NCBI GenBank assembly: GCA_948099385.1
Contig: CANUEZ040000168.1
Location: 5,867,001-5,931,000, forward strand
Direction of reading: 5' to 3'
Length of the DNA: 64,000 nucleotides
Source: Fasciola hepatica
Lineage: Eukaryota > Platyhelminthes > Trematoda > Plagiorchiida > Fasciolidae
Shown here: positions 44,237-54,790 of the stretch, piece by piece
How positions within the stretch are numbered: position 1 is the stretch's first letter
How the letters are laid out: the number at the start of each line of letters is the position of its first letter
The notes under the pieces: model-generated
What the model saw: only the letters and a program-made list of their open reading frames with translations
Told to the model about the DNA's origin: nothing
Databases searched by the model: none
Made by a program: the position numbers and the translations under genes

Positions 44237-44505
44237 AGTAACGACCGGTCGTGGAAAATTCCCCTAAATCCTTCGCGATTCAGTGTTTTTCTTAACATCA
44301 CTCACTTGCTTACACTGTTTACGTGCCTTTACGCACTGTTTGTTTTTATGGACCAATTGTTGTTTGTTCGCGCCCAGAGCGATACTTTGTCATATCATTG
44401 TTCTGGACCTGCGTGATGCACGTGCTCCTTGCTCGCATGCCGCAATTCGGTTTCTCGTTTGTTGGGTCCTTGTGATCTCATTATTGAGGTTTGTATCGTT
44501 TTGGC
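44237..44505 (+). repeat. BEL2 5' LTR, left part
   Basis: Aligns with the first 269 positions of the BEL1 LTR; the GTTTGTAT block falls at LTR position 253-260 in both. The LTR is interrupted here by CR1-W and resumes at 56721. The two parts add up to 377 bp, equal to the BEL1 LTR length. Confidence 0.85.
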
Positions 44506-47153
44506 AACAATAATATTAATAATAACGGTTTATTTCGGAGACGCCCGAGGCATGCCAGGTGCATGATCAACTGTTTACAAGTGATGGAATAAACAGACAA
44601 AACCCTTGAAACAGTAGAAATTTACATGACAGGATTTGGAAAAAGGGGCTAATAAGAGAGAGAAGCGTGGGATGAACGTAAGGCAAATGTATGCACACCA
44701 AAGAAAATGTACTGAGTTAAAATGGACCCACTGACGAATTCAATTGGACCCCCGGTGAGTTTGAAAAGTCGAGGTCAGGTGGGGGGTCCGACTGGTCAGT
44801 ATCCGGACATCTGAAAGCTGACTGATATATATGGGAAAAGATAGAAATCGGCATAAGAAACTGTAATAGCGGGAGACGATGGGGAAAAAGTGAGGTTCAC
44901 TGCAGGGACTAGGTAGCAGCGAAGCATTGGCACTCTGCGATAGATGGTCGGCGAACGGGGCACATAACTCATTGTAAAACGGGGAGCGAGCAAAGTAAGA
45001 CGTAAAAGGTGAATCGGGTAAAAATAATAGTTCATAGGAATTGGACACAGTAAATGTGGGTTATAGATGTAGAGGGAATGGATGCATATCATGGCGGTCA
45101 GCGGAATGATAGCAAGAGAGATGGCCTGCGAGAAACTACATGACACCGAGGGAAAGCATATATACATATGTGCGCTTGTTCTTATATATGTATATATATA
45201 CATATAAGGGAAGCCGGAGCAATAAAGATGCAGTCCTGGAAGAAAATTATCAGTTATTAGGAGGGGCAGGTTAGGTTAGGTCGAATGTTTGTAGAATTAA
45301 CTTTGAAGTATCGTGATGAATTATCTTCATGACAGGTGAACTTGGCGGATCAACAGAGAGAATGGAGAATGCGGAAGCACAGAAAAGACGACGACTGAGG
45401 AGCAGTTCAAAAAAGGGGAGGTGAAGGAAAGTACCGAAGTGAACAGGTAAGAATGGATCTAATAACCTGATTTATGTGGGTGAGACATGTGGTGTCGGTC
45501 AAGAATGGGAGGAGCACTAATAAATGGGCTTACATTATTCAGCAGGAAGATGGTGGCGATGGAGATGGCTATAGCCACCTGCACAGAGTGATTGTGCATA
45601 CAAAGTAGAGAAAGCTACCTGGGAGGTGAAACTGCCCGTGGTGCAAGATGCAGCAGCTGTGACGGCAAACAGCGTGGGAGAGGAATGAGTAAAAGGGGTA
45701 CCAGAGGGTAATGGCAGATCAAAAGGACTGAAGCCTTGAATGAGAACCATGACGAGTGAGTGAGTTTACGTTAGGTGGCAAGTGAAAAAGCAGAATGGTC
45801 CAAAAGGCACGCATAAAACGCCTGTGGCAAACAGTAGACGAAACAGGGGATGGGAGCACGGGCCGTAAAAGACAGGTGAGACATAACTAGTAAGATCATC
45901 TCATTTCAGGTGGAACACGAAAAAGGCAGGGAGGAAAGAAGCACCGAGACAGGTAAACCGGTGGACGAACATAACGCATGAACAATTGATGTGCGTCTGA
46001 GTCGGGGACATGGAAATTGGGAGCTGCGTGCATGCAGGCAATTGCACACGTCGATGCAACTGGATGATACTAATCGGAGAACTGCCAAGTGGAAGGATCC
46101 ACAGAGGAATCGTGGAGCCAGGCAAGGAAAATGGAGTGATAGTGACTGGATAATAAATGTGGCTGTGAGAGATGCAGAGTTTGGAACGGCTGTTCCAATA
46201 TGAGAATTGGTCATGGGTGCGGGTGGGGCTGGTGTGTAATGGTATTAGGCGTAAGAAGGGAGAACGAGAGAGGGTTTGACAGAAAGGTAGGGAATGAGGC
46301 GTAAGCATACGACCATTGGGTTTTATAGGCCTAGGGTGATACCAAATGAATAGGTACTGCAAGCCGGCAATGCCGACACGGGCGAAGAAATAAAATATTG
46401 GTGGTCGTCGGCAGAGTAAAGTGGTTAGGACGATAGTGATGTGCAATGAGAGGTAACACAGTGAGAGTCGATAGGAGCAAGGACAGGATGGGTAGGTGTG
46501 CATACTATAGAAGAACGAAAAAAATGGATGTGATAAGAGCGACAGGTGAACACAGGGGGTGTGATCCACCAACCTAATTGCGCTCACACATCGTTGCAGA
46601 CGACGTGCACGCCCGATGTTCGCCGGCCAAAGCGGTGGATCTGACCGCGCCCCTCACCGTTGGGAATGGCACCAATGTTTATTGATGGTAATGCATGTGG
46701 GGCGTAGTTCAACTGTGAAAGTATGAGATATAGGTTCGGTGGTCGGATGCTCAGGTTGCTAGGGGTTCCAGAGGACGGAGCCAGCGGCTAATAATCGACC
46801 AAACAGCGGCGTCATCCAGGCGAGTATACCAACGTTGAGGGTGAAATGCACGTAAGGAGAGAACTGGAAAAGGAGAGCAGGTAAAAAAAGATCAGTCAGG
46901 GTGTGCCTCTGCTGTAGATCAACGGTTAATGGAAGCATATAAAAACTAGTGAAGGACGAGGCATAAGAGAGACAGAAACTATGGGGGTAGGTAGAAGCGA
47001 GGTGGTTGAAATTAGTGGCATTTCAATTTGTTTGATTCGTTAAGGAAATGGACATAGGTAGTTTAACGTTGAGAACTCAGTCAGATAGATGAAACTGTCT
47101 ATCGTTTATTGTGTCCTTAATTAAAGGGGGCAGGGTCGGCGAAGGAGTTGGTC
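44506..47153 (-). mobile_element. CR1-W 3' UTR
   Basis: Non-coding 2.6-kb sequence between the ORF2 stop at 47154 and a (TTA)n-like tail at 44506-44530. The transcribed strand is pyrimidine-rich. Short blocks such as TTAACCGTTGATC are shared with the 3' UTR of CR1-W' (60308), which supports its belonging to the element. A TA-rich microsatellite lies at 45166-45207. A 228-codon open frame (45901-46587, minus) shows no domain and a low-complexity composition, so I do not call it a gene. Confidence 0.65.
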
Positions 47154-48473
47154 TTAGAAGTCGAGGCCCCTCTCGTAAGCTATGTCTTCTGCGACGCTCA
47201 TATTGGATAACTGGAGTACAGGGGTGACGCTGATAAATGGGATGAGCGCCGACAGAAATTAGTATTTGGTTTGTGAAGCTCGAAGGGTGATTGGCAACTT
47301 GTTCCAGACTTTGGAGTAGACAAGAAGGAAAAATCATGACCGTATGGCCGACTTAGCTATACTGGAAGGGACAGTAAAAGGCCTGTGCCGAAGTGAGTAG
47401 GGGGCTTCACGGGAGAAGCTTACTGGGTCAAAGGAAAAAGACCGGTTATGGAGCAGGTTATACAAAAAGACTAAGTTTAGTCTTAAGCGGCGGAGCCAGA
47501 GTGGGTCAAGATTCAGATTTTGGCATCGTTCTCTATAGCTTGAAGACGTGGACTAACCGAGTAGTTGTTTGGTGAAACGCCTTTGTGTGCTTTCAATCGC
47601 AACTATGCCGAATTTCGTCATTTTAGAAAGCATTGTTGGGCAGAATTCAAGCAAAGGCTTCACGTGGGATTTGTAGATGCTGATGATACTGTCCCGGAGA
47701 CGAAAGGAGCGGAAGAGAAGGGCCACACTTCTAGCCTTGGCCGCTTGGATGGCGGCGTGCTCATAAAAGTTAAGGAAGCAGGAACAGATGAGGCCTAAAT
47801 CGCGGGTGGTAGGTCCACTGGCTGTTGGGGACCCACCAAGAGTTAAGGATCCAGGGGGAAATTGGAACTTGTAGGTTGGGACCTCACACTTATCGATGGA
47901 AAAGCTCATCCTCTAGGTGTGGCACCGACGGTCAAGTGCAGTGAGGTCAGCGGAAATATTGCAAAGAGTAGGGATAGCATCATTAGAATTGAAAGAGCAA
48001 ACTATTTTTATATCGTCTGCAAACAAGAATGGCGTGCCATGGTGTACCAGATCCAATGCTTCCTTATTGTACATCAGAAATAGGAGGGGACCCAGTACTC
48101 TTCCCTGTATAAAGCCACTTGTGACAGGTTTCGGTTTAGAAATATGTCCATTGGTGAGGCCCGCTTGCGAATGATGAGCGAGATAAGATTTCAGCCCTGA
48201 AAACAGCGAGTCAGCAGTGCCGAATGAACGCAATTTGTAGATAAGATGCAGGTGTGGAACACGGTCGGAAGCCTTCGACAGATCTAGGTAGACAATTAAT
48301 AATGCCTGCCCGCTATCAACAGCCTTAGTGACTAGGTTAAGGAAGCCAAACTGGCATGTGGTGCATGATCGCGATTTGAAGAACCCGTGCTGCCTATCGC
48401 TAAGAAGGTTAGAAGCGAGAAGATGGGTGGTGATGCCATCTTTGATAATCGATTCCATTGTTCTGGAAATGAT
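47154..48473 (-). pseudogene. CR1-W ORF2, RT 3' part
   Basis: Resumes from the 5' part at 55173 after the BEL1 insertion: PIISRTMESIIKDG in a frame broken at the junction, then QHGFFKSRSCTTCQFGFLNL, VYLDLSKASDRVPHLHL (usual KAFD is KASD), SGFIQGRVLGPLLFL (G for S) and LFADDIKIVCSF. The frame 47909-47553 has MSFSIDKCEVPTYK and IQAAKARSVALLFRSF, and the C-terminus ends GLDF at 47154. The end matches CR1-W' block for block (RFTKQLLG, DPLWLRRLRLNL, KVWNKLP). Confidence 0.85.
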
Positions 48474-48478
48474 AGGGG
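48474..48478. other. BEL1 target-site duplication, left (AGGGG)
   Basis: AGGGG immediately before the 5' LTR equals 55168-55172 immediately after the 3' LTR. Five bases fits BEL/Pao integration. Removing BEL1 and one copy restores a continuous RT finger block of CR1-W. Confidence 0.9.
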
Positions 48479-48856
48479 TGTAACAGCCGGTCGTGGAAAA
48501 TCCCCCTTTTTCCCTCGCGATTCAGTGTTTTTTCCCAACATCACTCATTTCCATACACTATTGACTTGTCTTTACGAACTGGTTGTTTTTCTGGACCAAT
48601 TGTTGTTTGTTCGCGCCCAGAGCGCTATTTTGGCACATGCTTGTTCAGGACCTGCGTGACGCACGTGCTGTCTGCTCACACGCTGCAATTCGGTTTCTCG
48701 TTGTTGAGTCCTTGTGATCGTATTATTGAGGTTTGTATATTGTTTATGTCATTGTTTATTTTAATAATCTAGTATCGTAGAATATCACGGATAATCGTCT
48801 TCTGATTTCGGGATCCGTTGCAAATTTGGCTACGCATTGCTCAAACGTTCTTTACA
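48479..48856 (+). repeat. BEL1 5' LTR
   Basis: 378 bp beginning TGTAACAG and ending TTTACA. It should carry the promoter and polyadenylation signals. 42 bp separate it from the gag ATG; a TTTGGAACGAG sequence there may include the primer-binding site, but the tRNA was not identified. Confidence 0.93.
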
Positions 48857-48897
48857 ATACTCAATAAATCTATTTGGAACGAGAAAAAACACGCAAA

Positions 48898-50397
48898 ATG
48901 CCAAGAAAAGGATCAAAAGCAGTCGAATCCGGACAGGAAGTAATACGGCAAGTCTCTGGGGAGGTTTTAAGTACATATGTCTCTTTAGTTTTTGCTAGAT
49001 CGCCTAGTCCTGTCAGTGCTAGCTCATGTGTTATTGAAAGCAATATTGATCGTAAGGATGTCGATTTATATAAGCTGAGAATACTAGAACTAGAGCAACA
49101 GTTACTTTCGGCTAGACTACAGGCGCATGAAGCAGAGAAGTGTACACAGAAACAGCGAGAGCATGAGACCAGCGACTTCGACACTTCCGATAGGTTAGAG
49201 TGCAATAAGGTAGGGAACCCCACGCCGGTCGCCGAATACAAACCACCATCGATCGATCTACCTAGAGTGGAGTTAACGGTTTTCGACGGGCGAGCTGAGC
49301 AATACTGCAAGTTTGTCAAACAGTTCGAGATGTTTGTTGAAAACAAGGTAAACGACCCTGGGCAAAGGCTTCTCTACCTGACTTACTACTGCCGAGGCCG
49401 AGCAAGAGAAGCTATCGACGGGTGCACAATGCTCGATCCAGAACAAGGCTACACAAGGGCAAGAAAGATTCTGAGGGACTTGTTTGGCCAACCTTTCAAA
49501 GTAGCCCGTAACCTAATAGAGGGCGTGATGGTAGAGGCAAAGAGAACCAAGGGCGACGTCTACACCATGGCCGACCTGGTGATTAAGATGCAAAACTGCT
49601 CAATAGCCCTCGACCATTTAGGTTACAGGGCTGACCTAGACGCCATGCACACTTTGGAAGGCATAGTCCGTCACCTCTCTCCCGAACTACAGGGTCGGTG
49701 GGCGGAAGAAGCTGAACGGATAAGCCGAGGCGACAGAGAAGCCAACTTCGAAGACCTGACTGAATACTTAGACAGGCAAACGAAGATAGCTGACAGCAGG
49801 TTCGGCCGACTCATCCGGGACAGCAACCGAGCAAACAAGCCCAGTATTAGCCAAGTCCAAACCCCTGTACGGGAATATCCAAAGTACCAGCCTTGGACCA
49901 ATACACACGTCATTTCACGAGATGATACGGCGCAACCAAATTGCAGATCCTGTGGTACTAGCCATGGCCTATCAGAATGCCCCAAGTTCGGCAACGCCAC
50001 AATAGACGAACGGTGGGGAATGGCGAGGATGGCAGGAGCATGTTTCATCTGTCTCAACACCACGCACCGGGCAGCAGCCTGTAGAACAAGGAATCGATGT
50101 GGTTACGAGGGCTGCACGGGCAGACACCATCGGCTGCTGCATCAGGCGAGAGTAACCATATCCGAGGCGAGTGCCAAGCTCAGCGTGATTTGTTCAACTT
50201 CACAATCTGCCAGTAAACCGGTACGTTTAGGTGTAGTGGCTGTGGGCGTAGTGACTCCGACTGGGATAGTCAAGGCGTTGGCTTTCGTTGATAGTGGATC
50301 CGACACCACTTTAGTGAAAGAGTGGTTTGCCGACAAACACCAACTGGCTAAATGTGCGACGTCGTTGGCAGTAAGCACGGTGGCGGAACACAGGTAA
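48898..50397 (+). CDS. BEL1 Gag and protease
   Basis: From the ATG at 48898 (499 residues); the frame is open 24 bases upstream without an ATG. Gag: a coiled-coil-like part (LYKLRILELEQQLLSARLQ), then the capsid-like DUF1759-type region (LPRVELTVFDGRAEQYCKF, RLLYLTYYCRGRAREAI, GYTRARKILRDLFGQPF). Zinc-knuckle motifs follow at CRSCGTSHGLSEC and CFICLNTTHRAAAC (C-x2-C-x4-H-x4-C) plus a third Cys-His cluster. An aspartic protease starts near residue 463 (FVDSGSDTTLV). The frame ends 34 residues after the DSG motif, where other BEL copies continue, so the stop at 50395-50397 is a frameshift product. Gag packages element RNA; the protease cleaves the polyprotein. Confidence 0.9.
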   Translation: MPRKGSKAVESGQEVIRQVSGEVLSTYVSLVFARSPSPVSASSCVIESNIDRKDVDLYKLRILELEQQLLSARLQAHEAEKCTQKQREHETSDFDTSDRLECNKVGNPTPVAEYKPPSIDLPRVELTVFDGRAEQYCKFVKQFEMFVENKVNDPGQRLLYLTYYCRGRAREAIDGCTMLDPEQGYTRARKILRDLFGQPFKVARNLIEGVMVEAKRTKGDVYTMADLVIKMQNCSIALDHLGYRADLDAMHTLEGIVRHLSPELQGRWAEEAERISRGDREANFEDLTEYLDRQTKIADSRFGRLIRDSNRANKPSISQVQTPVREYPKYQPWTNTHVISRDDTAQPNCRSCGTSHGLSECPKFGNATIDERWGMARMAGACFICLNTTHRAAACRTRNRCGYEGCTGRHHRLLHQARVTISEASAKLSVICSTSQSASKPVRLGVVAVGVVTPTGIVKALAFVDSGSDTTLVKEWFADKHQLAKCATSLAVSTVAEHR

Positions 50398-51011
50398 TGA
50401 CTGCCGGTAGATTAAGGCTGCAACTCATCTCTCTAGACACTAACGAGGAAATTGAACCAACGGAGGCATTCACGTTAGCGGATCTCCCCATGCGAGCACC
50501 AAGGTCGGTGAACGCAATCTTGACTCGGTGGCCCCACCTGCAGGATGTAACCGTCGTAGACTGGGAAGATGATGAGGTGGATCTCCTCATCGGATGCGAC
50601 GTGCCAGGGGCGCATTGGGTGCTTGACCAAAGAGTGGGCGACTGCCAGGCACCTTATGCCGTACGCACGGCTCTGGGGTGGATGTTATACGGTCCAGTAG
50701 GGGTACGCGGTTCCGTGAATTACTTATCCGCCGAAACGGACCGCAAAGAGTATCATCTGCAACGGCTGTATGAAAAGGAGTTTCATGACATTGGAGACGA
50801 AAGACCGACGTTGTCTCAAGAGGATCACTTCGCTCTACAAACGGTGCGGCAAGGCTCTAGAGGCCTCAAAAAACAGTTCGAGGTTCCCCTCCCATGGCGC
50901 ACACCGGTCGACCCGTGGACTGACAACAGAAATTATGTTCTCCAACGATTACTACGACTGAAAGAACGCTTCATTCGAGACCAGAATCTGTGGAACGATA
51001 CGCGGATTTGA
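50392..51011 (+). pseudogene. BEL1 pol segment 1: end of protease to RT start
   Basis: Continues the polyprotein in a shifted frame: TAGRLRLQLISLDTNEEI (second half of the protease), PTLADLPMRAP-like spacer, EDDEVDLLIGCDVPGAHWVLDQR and the peptidase-A17-type linker that precedes Pao RT (ALGWMLYGPVG). It runs to YVLQRLLRLKERFIRDQNLW, where a missing G (expected LWERYADL) shifts the frame. No separate start codon is needed if the lesions are removed. Confidence 0.85.
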
Positions 51012-51800
51012 TGAAGCGAAACGAGGCCCTCGGTTACGTTGAAAAGGTGCTTGTTAACACCGACAGCAAAAGGGGTATCTGGTATCTGCCTCACCATCCG
51101 GTTATCAACCCCAAGAAACCCAATAAACTGCGCGTGGTTTTCGACTGTACGGCCAAGTTCCAGGGCAAGTCGTTGAACGATCGCCTACTACAGGGGCCTG
51201 ACTGGACCACACTACTGATCGATGTTCTGTGCCGTTTCAGAGTGGGTAAAGTGGCTTTGTCTGCTGACAATAGGGAAATGTTCCATCAGGTAAAGATTCC
51301 GGTAGGGGAACGAGATGCTTTGCGTTTCCTGTGGTGGGAAGAGAACGACCGGGACAACGCAGTGGTGAATTATAGGATGACCGTCCACCCCTTCGGAGCC
51401 ATATCGTCACCATTTTGTGCCAACTACGCCCTCCGAGAATCAGCGAACAAACATGGCGATCTGGTACATCGGACGGTGGTAGAAAGCGTCAGCAGGAACT
51501 TCTACGTCGACGACTACCTTTGGTCATTCGATGATGTGGAATCAGCTCTAGAGCAGTTCAGGGGTCTGACGAGATTGCTGGAAGAGGGCGGCTTCCATCT
51601 AACTAAATGGATGCCGAACGCTTCAGAAGTGCTCGAAATCATTCCTTACCACGAAAAGGCCGAAAGGGTAAGAGATTTGGACGGCTCTCCACTTCCTATC
51701 GAGCGCACCTTAGGGATACAATGGGACGCGGAAACGGACGATTTGTTTCGAACTGAACGTTCCCGAGCTGCCAATAACCCGTCGTGGCATACTATCTGCC
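50995..51800 (+). pseudogene. BEL1 reverse transcriptase segment
   Basis: The frame 50990-51883 holds the RT: ERYADLMKRNEALGYVEKVL, YLPHHPVINPKKPNKLRVVFD, ALSADNREMFHQVKIP with an N where BEL RTs usually have the catalytic aspartate (DIREMF-type block), NYRMTVHPFGAISSPFCANY and NFYVDDYLWSF with the catalytic YVDD at 51503-51514. It ends in MPNASEVLEIIP and GIQWDAETD. Past about 51795 the frame is wrong (SSLFDPLGF is encoded one base over). The RT makes the cDNA inside virus-like particles. Confidence 0.85.
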
Positions 51801-54089
51801 GTCTCAAGTTTGTTCGACCCACTCGGTTTCGTCTCACCACGGCTGCTACCCGGAAAGCTCTTGCTGCAGCGGCTGTGCCGTAAGAAAGTTGATTGGGACC
51901 AGTCACTGGACCGAGGGGACCGGCTGGACTGGGAAGAATTTTTAAACACCTCGAAGAAATTAGGGGACATAAGAATCCCACGATGTTTGACTCCTGGCCA
52001 TACGACACGGACTGGAGAACTACATGCTTTTTCCGGTGCATCCGAAGTCGGTTATGGAGCTGTGGTGTACGGACGATGGTGCGCAGGAGATGGACAATAT
52101 ACCACGAGGATCCTGTTCGCCAAAGCCCGCGTTGCTCCACTGAAGTCGGTCTCAATCCCACGCCTTGAACTCAGCGCAGCCGTGTTGGCAGTCAGGGTGG
52201 TGCAAGCTGTGAAGAGATGTTTCGATCTCTACATTTGGTCGGTGAGCTTCTGGACGGATTCAACGATAGTACTTTACTACATTAACAACGTACGGAGTCG
52301 GTTTAGTACTTTCGTTGCTAACCGGCTCACGATTATCCACGATGAATCAGCCACGCACCAGTGGAGTCATGTCAGGTCTGGCGATAATCCGGCCGACCTG
52401 TGCTCCCGAGGTGCGAACAACTTCAGGCAACTGGACACGTGGACGAGAGGGCGAAACTTCCTGCAATTGCCCAAACAGGACTGGCCCGTGTTCGAATTAA
52501 AACCCCCTACGGAATTGGAACTGGAGATCAAAGGCGTAGTGATAGCAACCAACGTCGTCGAAGCGTCGTCCATTCTATCGCGACTGGTCAGGTTTTCTTC
52601 CTGGATGAAGACGCTTCGTTCGCTAGTTTGGTTAACCAGGTTCAAGAGAAATTTACTAGTCATGAAAGGGCTACGGCCCTCAGGCCGGATACCGGTCGGC
52701 CCGATAGGTCCCGATGAGCTACAAGCGGCAGAGTACGATATTTTCAGAATGATACAACGCGAGGCTTTCGCCCAAGAACTCAAGAGGGCGGAAGAAGTGG
52801 GGCCGACCAATGAAGACATGCCATCTCCAAGAGGCGAGCTGAAGCGTTTAAACCCCAAACTCATCAACGGACTGCTGCGGGTGGATGGTAGGCTGACCAA
52901 CGCCCACCTGAACTTCGACACAAAGTATCCCATACTGCTGCCTGCGAGACAACCTGTAGTAGAGCTAATGATTCAACACGTCCACGCCATGGAGGGACAT
53001 GCCGGGGAAAGTCACGTGACGAGCGTCATCCGAAATCGTCTTTGGTTGTTGAGAGGACGAGAGACTGTAAAACGTGTAATACGACGGTGTGTGCAATGCA
53101 GGAGACGCAATGCCACAGCAGGCAAACAACTCATGGCCCCACTACCAGAATGCAGGGTGACTACGGGCTGGTGGCCGTTCAGTGACACCGGGTTGGACTA
53201 TTTCGGGCCCTTGTGGATCAAGTGCGGGAAAAGATTAGAAAAGCGATACGGATGTATCATGACGTGCATGAAATCACGTGCGGTACACCTAGAAGTCGCA
53301 CACTCGATGACGACCGATTCGTTTCTACGGGCCTTGCAAAGATTTATCAACCGAAGAGGCGTACCGGCCGATATATACTCAGATAAAGGATCGAACTTTG
53401 TGGGCGCTCACCGGGAATTGCAGCGTTGGCACAATAACATAAACAGGGACGAACTGCAGAATCGAACCTTGGTCTACGGCATACGATGGCATTTCAATCC
53501 CCCACAGGCCAGTCACCGAGGCGGCATATGGGAACGCATGATCCGGTCCGCCAGACGGATATTGCTGTCAATCATGGAGCAGCAGCCGCCCGACGACGAG
53601 ACGCTGAACACCGTCATGTCTGAGGTGGAGCGAATCCTGAACAACCGTCCCCTGGTTCCAGTATTGAACGGCGACCCCACCCACCTGGCGCTCACCCCGA
53701 ACGACTTATTGACGTTAAGGTCGAACGAGGGTTTCCAAGGGCCGGTAAACCTTCGTGGGAGCTACCTCCACGGGTGGAAGCAAGCGAACTACTTGGCCAA
53801 GGTCTTCTGGAGGCGCTGGCTGCGGGAGTACCTACCGGCTTTGCAGACTCGACAGAAGTGGCCGGCCAAAACAAGACCATTCAAAGTTGGGGACGTGGTT
53901 ATGATCGCCGACGAACGCGCAAATTTCAGCGCTTGGTCTTTGGGAGTAGTTACGGAAACCATCGAAAGCACTGATGAAATGATAAGAACAGTGAAGGTGA
54001 AGACAGCTAACGGAGCGCTCATTCGTGACATACGCAGTATTAACCTACTCGAGAGCGAAGACGGAGGAGCTGATAACCCTGTGGCCTAG
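51795..54089 (+). CDS. BEL1 RNase H and integrase segment
   Basis: The longest uninterrupted pol part (759 codons from 51810). RT connection: FDPLGFVSPRLLPGKLLLQ. RNase H-like part: AFSGASEVGYGAVVYGR, SIPRLELSAAVLAVRV, WTDSTIVLYYIN and HVRSGDNPADLCSRG. Integrase: the HHCC zinc motif (HVHAMEGHAGESH ... CVQCRR), then DTGLDYFGPL (first D), IYSDKGSNFVGAHREL (second D) and PPQASHRGGIWERMI (E). The C-terminal DUF5641-type domain (RPFKVGDVVMIADERANFSAW) ends with a stop at 54087. The integrase triad is intact. Integrase inserts the cDNA and produces the 5-bp duplication. Confidence 0.92.
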   Translation, partial: SAVSSLFDPLGFVSPRLLPGKLLLQRLCRKKVDWDQSLDRGDRLDWEEFLNTSKKLGDIRIPRCLTPGHTTRTGELHAFSGASEVGYGAVVYGRWCAGDGQYTTRILFAKARVAPLKSVSIPRLELSAAVLAVRVVQAVKRCFDLYIWSVSFWTDSTIVLYYINNVRSRFSTFVANRLTIIHDESATHQWSHVRSGDNPADLCSRGANNFRQLDTWTRGRNFLQLPKQDWPVFELKPPTELELEIKGVVIATNVVEASSILSRLVRFSSWMKTLRSLVWLTRFKRNLLVMKGLRPSGRIPVGPIGPDELQAAEYDIFRMIQREAFAQELKRAEEVGPTNEDMPSPRGELKRLNPKLINGLLRVDGRLTNAHLNFDTKYPILLPARQPVVELMIQHVHAMEGHAGESHVTSVIRNRLWLLRGRETVKRVIRRCVQCRRRNATAGKQLMAPLPECRVTTGWWPFSDTGLDYFGPLWIKCGKRLEKRYGCIMTCMKSRAVHLEVAHSMTTDSFLRALQRFINRRGVPADIYSDKGSNFVGAHRELQRWHNNINRDELQNRTLVYGIRWHFNPPQASHRGGIWERMIRSARRILLSIMEQQPPDDETLNTVMSEVERILNNRPLVPVLNGDPTHLALTPNDLLTLRSNEGFQGPVNLRGSYLHGWKQANYLAKVFWRRWLREYLPALQTRQKWPAKTRPFKVGDVVMIADERANFSAWSLGVVTETIESTDEMIRTVKVKTANGALIRDIRSINLLESEDGGADNPVA

Positions 54090-54790
54090 TAATTCTTTTT
54101 CACACCAGTAATCGAGGTGGATAAAGAAACACCATATATACCACACAATCTCCGTCAAACACGTTAAGGTGCTCGCGGTCGTTTCGTTGACATTACAGAA
54201 GGTTCTTTCCGATATGTGGTGATGAGTGCGATTCCATTATACATCCCGATACATACACGCATGCACGACGCACTCTACATCCCGTAAACCCATCATACAT
54301 GTGACAGTGTTCTTTGTTTGCCTTTTGTTGACGCTACCGAATGTCCCTTGCATATGTGGAAGTAGCGGAGCTCAGGTCACACATACATGCTACATTTACT
54401 CGTTTTCTTGCCACGCGGTCTTTTGTTGACATTGCAGAAAGTCCTCCTTTGATGTGTAGTCATACCTGTGATTTCATTGTAACCCCGGCACACACACACA
54501 CACGCACACACACACACACTCAAGCACGTACATCCAGGACCGGACGGCCCCTTACGAGGACAACGTCTATGTGACCATTCACGCCCGCCATCGGTCATTT
54601 GGTCTTGTGGAAGGTGTAGACTAGCCTCACGTCTATGTAGCCAATGGGTTAGGTGCGACCAGTAGTAGAACGTCGACGACGAGCATTAGACGCGCGCACT
54701 GACAGCAGGGCCTAGGCAGGTAGGAAGAATCAGTACCTTTATACCGAACCTTTGACTCTGCTAAGGATCCAGGAGGATTTTGGTGGGCGG
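54090..54790 (+). repeat. BEL1 pol-LTR spacer with diverged direct repeats and (CA)n
   Basis: Two related units start at 54176 and 54416, about 240 bp apart (CGGTCnTTTnGTTGACATTnCAGAA, then a TGTGnnGTGAT-like block and CCCGnnACAnACAC), with a weaker third at about 54311. A CA-rich microsatellite lies at 54489-54524. The last 20 bases before the 3' LTR are purine-rich (AGGAGGATTTTGGTGGGCGG) and probably serve as polypurine tract. Confidence 0.7.

Noticed and set aside
45901..46587. 228-codon minus-strand open frame as a possible gene
   Set aside because: It lies in the 3' UTR of CR1-W, has a pyrimidine-driven low-complexity composition rich in S, P, L and H, and has no domain. A second frame overlaps it. 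It is best explained by base composition.
48874..48897. Start of BEL1 gag at 48874
   Set aside because: This is a TTG codon; the first ATG in frame is at 48898, and the same ATGCCAAGAAAAG context is kept in BEL2 at 56871.
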